A DNA stretch of 64,000 nt from assembly GCA_021234155.1 (NCBI GenBank), contig JAJEKV010000207.1, positions 250,001-314,000 on the forward strand. Reading direction: 5' to 3'. The translations under genes were made by a program, and so were the position numbers. Source of the stretch: Isoetes taiwanensis (Eukaryota > Streptophyta > Lycopodiopsida > Isoetales > Isoetaceae). Below, one piece after another: positions 53,301 through 64,000 of this stretch (within the stretch, counting starts at the first letter, position 1; each line of letters begins with the position of its first letter). The notes beneath the pieces are model-generated. The model was not told the origin of the DNA. It did no database searches and saw only the letters and a program-made list of their open reading frames with translations.

Positions 53301-54596
53301 TTAACATTAGAAAGGAAATCATTAAGACAAAGATAGAGCCTAGAATTTTAAAAATCCAGAAATCTAGAGAAGAGGATGGTGAATAAAATTGCCAAACATC
53401 ATGTTTTATGTTCCCCAAATATACATGTCCAATTTCATCCAAGGGGTAAATAGACACCACTTAAATCTAGCATAGTCAAGCAACAATTGGGTCAATTCAT
53501 GTGTACTAAAAAATCAAGGGTGAGGGCCTTGCTCCATTAAGTGACATATAACCGTACCATTATACACTAGCTAGAACAAACACCAATCACTAGTAAAGGG
53601 AGTATGAGCGAGGGCCATGTTTCAATTTGAGCGGAGATGACTACTAGATGTATGGGAACCCTATGCCACAAATATAGAGGAAATTAAGGTAAATGCATCA
53701 CCACATTTGTTAGATATTAGGCAAAATTAAGAGCTAACCCTAGCCCTAAACTTAGCTTATATTTATATATACCTCCCTCCTAGGAAGGCGAGATAGGTCC
53801 CATATAATGCATTAGGGCCGGAGGGTCCCTATGCCATAGGGACCCCCGCCCAACTAATTCAAAACAAAACCAAATATTACGCAAAGTAAATTACCAGAGT
53901 ATGTAAAGCTCGAATTGTTTCATGAAAGATCTTGAGAACTTTTGCCACATATCCTCCTTTGAAGATACTTTTGTTTTTGTGAGTTCAAAAATGTTCAATC
54001 CCAAGAATTTGGCTGCGGGCCAAGAGATATTCGAAATAACCCAAGAATTTGGATTTGTAATTGTGGGCAGAGTAAATTTATGTACAATGTAGATAAGCAA
54101 AGACATGATAATAATCCTTATTTTTACTTTTTATCGCTATATTGAATCTAAAAAAATGCCGCAAAACAATATGGCGTAGGTCTCACCTTTCATCACTTGT
54201 AGACAAAAGATTCATCTTTGAGAGAAGGCCAAGAAAGATTTTGGATAAATCCCGGTAGAAATAAGCACAAGAGCAAGATTTATACTGTTGTGTACTAGCT
54301 GCCTTAGCCTCGGACAACAACTTCATCATGGTACTATGAAGGTTTGTTGTTTGAAATATTCTGATAATTTTGCCTGCTGGATGGAATCAGCAATATTGAA
54401 CAATTTGCACATAGAAGAACTGCCTTCCTGCAGTCAAATGCCATTAGATATAATTCCAAATTGGAAAATAACAACTCATGAGATGAACGACAAAATATAA
54501 TTCCAAATTGGAAACTACTTAACTCATGAGATTGAACGATAGAATATCTCCAAGGCCCACTCGTAAAACCAGAGATCCGAAATCGGGTATATATAC
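50363..54596 (-). mobile_element. Family C tandem array, unit 6
   Basis: 4,234 bp, same layout (internal remnant about 53,765-54,596). The first third shows altered CAG/CTG sites (for example near 51,070). Confidence 0.9.
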
Positions 54597-57500
54597 TAGC
54601 CGTAACAAATCCTTTTGACTTGCCAAGACATCCAAGCCAACCTTACTAACTAAAAAGGCAAGGACTTATCAGACCCCAAAAAGGGGAGGCCTTGGAGATT
54701 TAAGAAATTAAAATAATGCCAAGGTGCATCACTTTTTTAACTGAATTAAAATTTTACAGCCTAGGGCAGCTTTTTTTCATTTAATGCACCTACATATGTT
54801 ATACCTAACCATGAGATGCAAACTAGAGCAATTTAAACTGAAACTTAAACAATATAATTAATGAAAGTGAATGAAAAGCAAATTTTATTCAAAAACACAT
54901 TATATATGAGCTAATTCCATCACATAATAGAATTCTGCACTAAAGCATGAAAGAGGCACATGCAAAATGCAATGACATAGGGCATAATGAAAGAACAAAG
55001 AAAATATAAAGTTCCATTCCCAAAACATACCCAAAAATAATCGTATTCAAATCTTAAGAAAAACAATTGCAATATTGTTCACAAATATGAAAGCCAAAAT
55101 ATCAAAGTTGTAAAACATCTTTACTGATCATAAAATCGCCCAAGTGTATAGAACAAAAATTACCATGTGTAAAGCTCGAACGGTTGCACAAAAACATAAT
55201 AACTTACCAAATTATGTATCAATAAGTGTAGATACAAAATGTGTTCATAAGCTTGCACATGAACGCAAAATGCCATAAATCCACAAAGCATGGGAGAAGG
55301 AGTTCGGTTACCTGCAGCAAAAATGCACTTGTTAGCCTAAGAAGGGTAAAAATGCATATGCTAGCAGGTAAGCTGTGAACAACCTTGGCCTTTCGGCCCT
55401 TTACCCATAAATTAAAAGGAGATTACATAAACTGCCTCAAAGGACAGCAAATCTAAGTTCTAAATATACTACTATAAACAGATTATTGGAGATATAATCG
55501 ATCTGGACATCAACAGGGTAGTAAGACATTAGCCTCAGAATATGGACACCAAGATCATAATTAGTCTCACTGCAGGATTACACACCTACCAGATTATTAA
55601 ATAAGGAGAATTTTAAGGGGTAATGCAAAACTGGATCTAAAATAAATAAGGACTGAATTTAATCATAACGAATCCATATACTATGCTTCCACATCCAAAA
55701 AAAGTATAATATTACCGGGCGAGAGGTTAAAATAGATGGGTGCATGTCTCACGCTAGCATAAATTATAGAGGTATGAACAATGCATTTTTCTACATTTAG
55801 ATCTAACTGGGCCATTACATAAGTCATACATCATGATTTACCCCATTCTCGTATGGAACAGAAAAGAACATATTAATGAGCAAGTATCAAACACATAACT
55901 CTGGTAAAATCATGCTTAATGCAGTCTGCTGCAACCGATCCAGCATTACCACTGATAAGGGCAGGGAAAACAAAAGCCACACTCTACAATATCTATAATT
56001 ATTCTGTGGTCATAATGAATTCCATCTAAGAACAATCAACTATCTAAAAGTGAAGAAAGATGGAAAGATCAAGGCTTATGACCTTAACAACACGGATCTG
56101 TTACACCATCCAGCACAATGAATAACATCATGATAAACACCATAAAAATTTAACAAAGGCATAGTAGAGGACCTGATTTGGCTAGACGTCTTTATTTTCA
56201 GAATCTTCCTCTTCATCAGAATTTGACAAAGGCACTATCTCAGCATTAAGATTAGAATCACCCAAGCTCTTTGAAAAATTGCTGCTATTATCCAGCCCTG
56301 GTATGAACTTCATAATGCCCGGGTCGTTCTTATCCATATTGGGATCCAATCCATGCTGTTTGCATGGCTCCAACAACTGAGCCTTTCATGGCTGGGTGCT
56401 AGCATGATCCAGCCCATTTTTTCAAAGCAATACAATGAGCTTGGGCCTCGTGCAGCCCTTATAGTGAGCGCCCTCAGGCCTATCTGATTTGTTCATGCCT
56501 CAAGCAAAATGCGAGATGCACAGCTTCAATATTTGCTATAGATAATATTCCCTGCCCTAAAATAGCCGAATCCATTTTGCTTAGCTTAAATCCTAGACCA
56601 TGCTTGGATTACAAGAAGTTTATAGTAAAAGCAGAAGGTTAGTTACCTGGATCAGTCTGCCAACAGGCTCACCTGTCACAGCCAGCTCACAGATCATGAT
56701 TATATCAGCGGAAAATGCTAACGGCGCTTCAACTATCCAGAACCATCCAAAGACAGCTGTAGATAGTCTCATATTCGAGGTTCCGGTAACCGGACTTGGT
56801 TTCGTCTGCTGCTAGGTTAAAATCAGAGCAATTCGATTTTCATACTTTCAATATTCATAAAGTATTGCAAATATCGAAAAAACCAAAAAATAATAATGGT
56901 TACCATATTATTTATTTTACCATTAACAATGGTGGAAACAATTTCCTAGCCAGGTTCATGAACCTATACGAATTACATTTTTCCATTACTGCCTATAGCC
57001 CAGATGTTCATAACCAGAAGCATCATTAATTATGTAGTAACTTTAGTCCAACATACCTAAAGATATGCCCATGTTAAATGTCCACTACTAAATCCCTAGT
57101 CAGAATCAAACATTTCAGCCAAAAAATGCAACCCGACTTTTGACAAGATTGACACCATGGGTAATAAGCACGGTATAACCATTGTTAATGCCTGAGTGAA
57201 TCCATCATCCAATTTTGCAAGGAAACTAATTAGCCAGTACTTATAATTAATGCATCCGATTTGTATGATTCTGGTATACTAAAAATTAAAGAAAATCAGA
57301 GTGCACTCAGTGCACAGAACAGGTTCAGTTCAGGCATAACAAATGCTGGCGACTAATTCCAGAAGGGGTTAACTATGCAACTAAAACAGCAGGTTGTCCA
57401 ACAGAATTTGAGCAATTCGATGCATAATTAGAGCTAGAACAAGAATTGTAGCGGCAGAATCTGGATAGAAGTGAGAAAGTGTTTATGAACAAGACCACTT

Positions 57501-58848
57501 TGAATTAAACTTAGAATCATAGGTCAAACTTGGAGTTTAACATTAGAAAGGAAATCATTAAGACAAAGATAGAGCCTAGAATACGAAAATCCAGAAATCT
57601 AGAGAAGAGGATGGTGAATAAAATTGCCAAACATCATGTTTTATGTTCCCCAAATATACATGTCCAATTTCATCCAAGGGGTAAATAGACACCACTTAAA
57701 TCTAGCATAGTCAAGCAACAATTGGGTCAATTCATGTGTACTAAAAAAAATCAAGGGTGAGGGCCTTGCTCCAGCCCAAGTGACATATAACCGTACCATT
57801 ATACACTAGCTAGAACAAACACCAATCACTAGTAAAGGGAGTATGAGCCGAGGGCCATGTTTCAATTTGAGCAGATGACTACTAGATGTATGGGAACCCT
57901 ATGCCACAAATATAGAGGAAATTAAGGTAAATGCATCACCACATTTGTTAGATATTAGGCAAAATTAAGAGCTAACCCTAGCCCTAAACTTAGCTTATAT
58001 TTATATATACCTCCCCTCCCAAGGGGAGATAGGTCCCATATAATGCACTGGGCCGGGAGGGTCCCTATGCCATAGGGACCCCGCCATAACTAATTCAAAA
58101 CAAAACCAAATATTACGCAAAGTAAATTAGTGCAGTATGTAAAGCTCGAATTGTTTCATGAAAGATCTTGAGAACTTTTGCCACATATCCTCCTTTGAAG
58201 ATACTTTTGTTTTTGTGAGTTCAAAAATGTTCAATCCCATAGAATTTGGCTACTGCGGGCTGTGAGAGATATTCGAAATAACCCAAGAATTTTGATTTGG
58301 CATCGCGGGCCGTGAGAGTAAATTTATGTACAATGTAGATAAGCGACACATGATAATAATCCTTATTTTTACTTTTATCGTTATATTGAATCTAAAAAAA
58401 TGCAAAACAATATGGCGTAGGTCTCACCTTTCATCACCTTTGTAGACAAAAGATTCATCTTTGAGAGAAGGCGATAAAGATTTTGGATAAATCCCAAAGA
58501 GAAATAAGCACAAGAGCAAGATTTATACCGTTGTGTACTAGCTGCCTTAGCCTCGACAACAACTTCATCATGGTACTATGAAGGTTTGTTGTTTGAAATA
58601 TTCTCGATAATTTTGCCCTGTTTGGATGGAATCAAAGAATATTGAACAATTTGCACATAGAAGAACCGCCTTCCCCGCAGTCAAATGCCATTAGATATAA
58701 TTCCAAATTGGAAAATAACAACTCATGAGATGAACGACGACAAAATATAATTCCAAATTGGAAACTACTTAACTCATGAGATTGAGCGATAGAATATCTC
58801 CAAGGCCCACTCGGTAAAACCGAGGAGATCCGAAATCGGGTATATATA
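54597..58848 (-). mobile_element. Family C tandem array, unit 7
   Basis: 4,252 bp, same layout (internal remnant about 58,010-58,848). From about 55,300 to 57,990 it has the cleanest CAG/CTG sites and serves as the best reference for the consensus. Confidence 0.9.
56182..56448 (-). pseudogene. SAP-like exon remnant of family C (best copy; one per unit)
   Basis: On the minus strand the translation aligns with family A exon 1. RPKLIVLL...KNGLDHASTQP matches its RAKLLEAL..AGIEPSGVQP, and KAQLLEPCKQHGLDPN matches KAQLLELCRSKGIDVN. IMKFIPG matches ITKFIPI, followed by an acidic end (SDEEEDSENKD against DDEDEEIISEN). Two in-frame TGA codons interrupt the first helix region even in this clean copy, and TAG follows DV at the end. 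The exon therefore probably no longer encodes a full SAP segment. Confidence 0.6.
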
Positions 58849-61800
58849 CTAGCAGCCGAACAAATCCTTTTGACTTGCCAAGACATCCAAGCCAACCTTA
58901 CTAACTAAAAGGCAATTTGGACTTATCGGACCCCAAAAAGGGGAGGCCTTGGAGATTTAAGAAATTAAAATAATGCCAAGGTGCATCACTTTTAACCTGA
59001 ATTAAAATTCTGACCTTGGGCGCTTTTTCATTTAATGCACCTACATATGTTATACGAACCATGAGATGCAAACTAGAGCAATTTAAACTGAAACTTAAAC
59101 AATATAATTAATGAAAGTGAATGAAAAGCAAATTTTATTCAAAAACACATTATATATGAGCTAATTCCATCACATAATAGAATTCTCGTGACTAAAGCAT
59201 GAAAGAGGCACATGCAAAATGCAATGACATAGGGCATAATGAAAGAACAAAGAAAATATAAAGTTCCATTCCCAAAACATACCCAAAAATAATCAGATTC
59301 AAATCTTAAGAAAAACAATTGCAATATTGTTCACAAATATGAAAGCCAAAATATCAGTAAAAACATACTGGCGATCATAAATGTCCAAGTGTATAGAACA
59401 AAAATTACCATGTGTAAAGCTCCCGAACGGTTGCACAAAACATAATAACTTACCAAATTATGTATCAATAAGTGTAGATACAAAATGTGTTCATAAGCTT
59501 GCACATGAACGCAAAATGCCATAAATCCACAAAGCATGGGAGAAGGAGTTCGGTTACTCCGCAAAAAAAAATGCACTTGTTAGCCTAAGAAGGGTAAAAT
59601 GCATATGCTAAAGGTAAGGTGTGAACAACCTTTTGGCCTTCGCCCTTTACCCATAAATTAAAAGGAGATTACATAAAGCGCCTCAAAGGACAGCCAAATC
59701 TAAGTTCTAAATATACTACTATAAGCAGTTATTGGAGATATAATCGATCCGGACATCAACAGGGTAGTAAGACATTAGCCTCTAATATGGACACCAAGAT
59801 CATAATTAGTCTCATCGCTGGGATTACACACCTACCAGATTATTAAATAAGGAGAATTTTAAGGGGTAATGCAAAACCGATCTAAAATAAATAAGGACTG
59901 AATTTAATCATAATCTAATCCATATACTATGCTTCCACATCCAAAAGCGTAAGTAATATTACCGTATTTAGAGGTTAAAATAGATCGTGCATGTCTACGC
60001 TTAGCATAAATTATAGAGGTATGAACAATGCATTTTTCTACATTTAGATCTAGCTGGGCCATTACATAAGTCATACATCATGATTTACCCCATCTCATTA
60101 TGGAAAGCGAGAAAAGAACATATTAATGAGCAAGTATCAAACACATAACTCGTAAAATCATGCTTAATGCGTCTTTGAACCGATCCAAAGATACCATCGA
60201 TAAGGGCGAGGGAAAACAAAAGCCACACTCTACAATATCTATAATTATTCTGTGGTCATAATGAATTCCATCTAAGAACAATCAACTATCTAAAAGTGAA
60301 GAAAGATGGAAAGATCAAGGCTTATGACCTTAACAACACGGATCTGTTACACAATCCAGCACAATGAATAACATCATGATAAACACCATAAAAATTTTAC
60401 AAAGGCATAGTAGAGGACCTGATTTGGCTAGACGTCTTTATTTTCAGAATCTTCCTCTTCATCAGAATTTGACAAAGGCACTATCTCAAAGATTAAGATT
60501 AGAATCACCCAAGCTCTTTGAAAAATTGTCGCTATTATCCACCACGGTATGAACTTCATAATGCCCGGGTCATTCTTATCCATATTGGGATCCAATCCAT
60601 GATGTTTGCATGGCTCCAGAACTGAGCCTTTCATGGCTGGGTCTAGCCCATTTTTTCAAAGCAATACAATGAGCTTGGGCCTCGTGCAGCCCTTATGGTG
60701 AGCGCCCTCAGGCCTATCTGATTTGTTCATGCCTCAAGCAAAATGCGAGATGCACAGCTTCAATATTTGCTATAGATAATATTCCCGCCCTAAAATAGCG
60801 AATCCATTTTGCTTAGCTTAAATCCTAGACCATGCTTGGATTACAAGAAGTTTATAGTAAAAAGAAGGTTAGTTACGGATCAGTCGCCAACAAGGCTCAC
60901 CTGTCACGGCCGACTCACGGATCATGATTATATCGGCCGAAAATGCTAACTTGGCTTCAACTATCCAGAACCATCCAAAGACAACTGTAGATAGTCTCAT
61001 ATTCGAGGTTCCGTGAATAGGACTTGGTTTCGTCTGCCGCTAGGTTAAAATCGAGCAATTCGATTTTCATACTTTCAATATTCATAAAGTATTGCAAATA
61101 TCGAAAAACCAAAAAATAATAATGGTTACCATATTATTTATTTTACCATTAACAATGGTGGAAACAATTTCCTAGCCGGGTTCATGAACCTATACGAATT
61201 ACATTTTTCCATTATCGCTTTATAGCCCGGATGTTCATAACCGGAAGCATCATTAATTATGTAGTAACTTTAGTCCAACATACCTAAAGATATGCCCATG
61301 TTAAATGTCCACTACTAAATCCCTAGTCGAATCAAACATTTCAGCCAAAAATGCAACCCGACTTTTGACAAGATTGACACCATGGGTAATAAGCACCAGA
61401 TAACCATTGTTAATGCCCGAAAGTGAATCCATCATCCAATTTTGCAAAGGAAACTAATTAGCCAAGACTTATAATTAATGCATCCGATTTGTATGATTCC
61501 TCGTATACTAAAAATTAAAGAAAATCAGAGTGCACCTTTCAATTACGTAATGTGTTCGGATTCGGGCATAACAAATGTCGGCGACTAATTCGAAGGGTTA
61601 ACTATGCAACTAAAACGGCCGGGTTGTCCAACGTAATTTGAGCAATTCGATGCATAATTAGAGCTAGAACAAGAATTGTAGCCAGACGGATAGAAGTGAG
61701 AAGGTGTTTATGAACAAGACCACTTTGAATTAAACTTAGAATCATAGGTCAAACTTGGAGTTTAACATTAGAAAGGAAATCATTAAGACAAAGATAGAGC

Positions 61801-62226
61801 CTAGAATACGAAAAATCCAGAAATCTAGAGAAGAGGATGGTGAATAAAATTGCCAAACATCATGTTTTATGTTCCCCAAATATACATGTCCAATTTCATC
61901 CAAGGGGTAAATAGACACCACTTAAATCTAGCATAGTCAAGCAACAATTGGGTCAATTCATGTGTACTAAAAAAAATCAAGGGTGAGGGCCTTGCTCCAG
62001 CCCAAGTGACATATAACCGTACCATTATACACTAGCTAGAACAAACACCAATCACTAGTAAAGGGAGTATGAGCCGAGGGCCATGTTTCAATTTGAGCAG
62101 ATGACTACTAGATGTATGGGAACCCTATGCCACAAATATAGAGGAAATTAAGGTAAATGCATCACCACATTTGTTAGATATTAGGCAAAATTAAGAGCTA
62201 ACCCTAGCCCTAAACTTAGCTTATAT
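58849..62226 (-). mobile_element. Family C tandem array, unit 8 (LTR-like part only)
   Basis: 3,378 bp, matching only the LTR-like part. On the minus strand it is the first, 5'-most unit. It starts at a TA tract (62,229-62,241), just where full units switch from internal remnant to LTR-like part. The array is thus LTR-(internal-LTR)x7. Confidence 0.9.
62197..62215 (-). other. Telomere-like sequence at the 5' end of the LTR-like repeat
   Basis: CTAACCCTAGCCCTAAAC resembles two to three degenerate plant telomere units (CCCTAAA). It lies within about 30 bases of the 5' border of the repeat, and a copy is present at the start of each LTR-like part in the array. Confidence 0.45.
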
Positions 62227-62228
62227 CT

Positions 62229-62241
62229 GTTATATATATAC
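62229..62241. repeat. TA tract at the 5' end of the family C array
   Basis: TTATATATATAC directly outside the array, followed by another AT-rich stretch. It mirrors the TA tract at 29,153-29,169. I see no other target-site duplication. Confidence 0.7.
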
Positions 62242-62532
62242 AATTATATAAGCACCCCCCTTATTTCTAGAGATTTTTTTTGGTCGTAGCAAAAATTGGC
62301 CCATTTTTGAGATCAACGGTTGAGATGAAAACATGCCAAACCACCCCAAGCACCCCCCTTGGGTATAAAGATTGAGATGTCGCCGCCGTAGCCGTCGAAT
62401 GTGCGAGATCGACGGTCCAGATTTAAAGCCCCTTTATTTGGGGCTTTTGTTCTAGACCGTTAGATTTAAGAATTTATTCTAGGCCATCGATAGGGGAAAA
62501 AATCTCTGACGTGTACCCATTTCACTTCTATT

Positions 62533-62590
62533 GTGCTCAGCCTCGAGGCGGAGCTATTCTATTGAAACCACAGATGGGTTCAAGCCCGTG
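62533..62590 (+). other. tRNA-like pol III A and B boxes, possible SINE head
   Basis: TGCTCAGCCTCGAGGCGGAGC resembles a tRNA D-arm and A box. About 25 bases later GGTTCAAGCCC fits a B box. No complete tRNA fold or anticodon stem can be drawn by eye, so this is more likely the tRNA-derived head of a SINE than a tRNA gene. Confidence 0.3.
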
Positions 62591-62625
62591 GAAGGCATTC
62601 CCGGTTTTGGAGCTCGCCGAGATGC

Positions 62626-63619
62626 GTAAGTCTATGATGCCTATTCCATAAATGGCATTTGCAAGATCCGGCTTCCCCCCCGCCAGATTATAATGCGGTT
62701 CTCGATGATGCACGAGTCCTTATATGGGACAAAACTACATCACGTGATGAGAGAGGAATTAAAAGGTCATGAAGGAAAGGTACTTCTCTAACTATTATTT
62801 GTGTCGCTCAATTGCTAAACGTAGCCAAATGTAATCGTGCGGTGTTAGCTATGTTAGAATGCTTTCCCAAGAACGGATGCATGTGTAGCGACCATTGGTC
62901 ATATTGAAAGTGCCGTTTTTGTGTGGACTTCGATGATGCTAACGGCTATTGGCAGTGCAGGAATGGATGGGTAAGCTATATCAATATGATGCTTAGCAAC
63001 CCATTTTGTATAAAGACCGAAACAACCGACGATGTACTTTTGTCCCATTAGGGCAATCGTATATTTGGGATGTGCGTGGTGGAAAGCAAATGCATAAACT
63101 TGCTGGACACTCAAAATGGATCGTAAGGGGTGGCGTTGAGCTTATTTTCGTGGCATTGTGGCATTGAAGGCAGATTCTTTGTTTCTAGGTCAATAAGGAT
63201 GGTGAAGGATACAATTGTGATTGATGCTGATGGTCCGGTCTCTTTCTCGAGGTGTATCGCGATGCAAGATACTATCTTGCCATCTTTGCTGGGGCTATTA
63301 CTTGTGTAGAGTATTACGCCCATGATAACGGCATTGTTATCGGGTATTGTTGTCCTGACTCATTTCAAAGCCTAGCGTGCAATAAACCGAATGATGTATC
63401 CTCTTATTGAAATATAGGTTGAGCAGATGGTATGGTATGGTTGATATGGGAACTCCAAGATGGTTAGCTTTTCCGTCCCACTTGTGTGGTTAGGCTATAA
63501 GTTTCCTGGTTTGATCCGTTAAAAGTGATTGTGGGGGGGCGACACTCGGTCGATTTTCAAGCTCCCAAAACTCAAAAGTCTATGATGCCCATTCCCTAAA
63601 TGGCATTTGCAAGGTCCAT
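62626..63619. repeat. Pair of 43-bp direct repeats 951 bp apart
   Basis: AAGTCTATGATGCC(T/C)ATTCC at 62,626 recurs at 63,577, each followed by TAAATGGCATTTGCAAG(A/G)TCC. The pair may border a small unknown element, but no further terminal structure is visible. Confidence 0.5.
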
Positions 63620-63811
63620 TTGTTGGTTATGAAGCTCTTGCGATGGATATGGCAGGTCCGCTATTAGGTCGGGTCGGGCGATTTGTCGTTATCAAGATCT
63701 TATCAAGAGCCCGAATGTCAACTATTGGGCGTGGCGAAGCTTTAATCGCATACAGTAATGTTCTCACCTTGCATGCTTTAGATTGAAATAAGCTAACTAA
63801 CTATTTTCCAG

Positions 63812-63891
63812 CTATTTGGCATTGGAGCTCGCTAATGCACCGGATCGATGATCCGCCTATTTGGCATTGGAGCCCGCTAATGCACCAGATT
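63812..63891. repeat. Tandem direct repeat, period 45-46 bp
   Basis: CTATTTGGCATTGGAGC(T/C)CGCTAATGCACC(G/A)GAT occurs twice, separated by a CGGATC/GATCCG inverted repeat (63,841-63,855). Confidence 0.6.
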
Positions 63892-64000
63892 TTTCCTTTT
63901 TAATCGGTTTACTTACCAATGATCTTTTGTCCCCCGCATCTTAACAGAGAATAGGATAGTACCATCTTCAAGGAGTCATTTAAAGGACAACTTTATGATC

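Larger units (their letters stand above)
62242..64000. other. Right flank without recognised protein gene
   Basis: More GC-rich than the array. It has repeated GCACCCCCCTT motifs (about 62,250 and 62,348) and short open frames on the minus strand (62,899-63,323) with no recognisable domain. It looks like decayed transposon sequence but cannot be assigned. Confidence 0.4.

Noticed and set aside
29170-62226. Many 60-116 codon open frames scattered through the array
   Set aside because: They are fragments of a repeated non-coding unit, opened or closed by the CAG/CTG variation. Only the SAP-like and the TKTKVSSKEDMW-containing remnants are supported by homology or conservation.
29170-62226. CRISPR or satellite interpretation of the array
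   Set aside because: Units are 4.2 kb and internally structured like a retroelement, and the setting is a plant genome. It is not a short-repeat array.
62899-63323. Minus-strand open frames of about 70 codons
   Set aside because: No recognisable domain and no splice context. They could not be told from chance.

Overview
This is a 64 kb stretch of an AT-rich plant nuclear genome, almost all of it repeats. A land plant is suggested by the remains of an NPH3/BTB gene, plant-type telo-boxes (TTTAGGGTT), CATGCATG boxes and GT-AG splice signals. I cannot name the species. A seedless plant is possible, but that is a guess.

Positions 1-10,482 hold a retroelement that I call family A. A long direct repeat (left copy 1-3,078, cut by the window edge; right copy 7,235-10,482) flanks a 4.2 kb internal region. 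On the + strand I can follow one coherent gene: a TATA box at 1,316, an exon with a SAP-like DNA-binding segment (1,366-1,716), a 1.5 kb intron, a second exon, a canonical -1 slippery heptamer T TTT TTG at 3,445, a 432-codon ORF of unknown function, a candidate 238 nt intron that keeps frame, and a reverse transcriptase of Penelope-like type (catalytic Asp at 6,161, YIDD at 6,590). I see no endonuclease, integrase, RNase H or protease. A perfect 13-bp stem overlaps the RT stop codon. The right repeat ends in (TA)65.

The far side of that TA tract carries the 3' end of a second, inverted relative (family B, from 10,613). From 29,170 to 62,226 a third relative (family C, minus strand) forms an array of seven full 4.2 kb units plus one partial unit. 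Each unit is a 3.4 kb LTR-like part plus 0.84 kb of internal remnant that has lost the RT. The three families share a 3' block (CTGATAAGTCCAG then GGCTAG-TATATA), the GCTAAC...CTGCAG|GTAACC block, and TA-tract borders. A and C also share the SAP-like exon and the terminal hairpin.

Between these (10.6-29.2 kb) lie an 825 bp repeat with a 10-11 bp period, a GC-rich near-palindrome, a broken NPH3-like gene (minus, 17.4-18.1 kb), a decayed LINE (19.0-23.17 kb, + strand) ending in (TTA)n, several local tandem duplications and two weak exon candidates. The last 1.8 kb holds a tRNA-like pol III box pair and small direct repeats.

Caution on sequence quality: differences between repeat copies cluster at CAG/CTG trinucleotides and include indels. 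This looks like a base-calling or polishing artefact at CHG-methylated sites. It breaks reading frames in repeat copies, and possibly in the NPH3-like and LINE genes.
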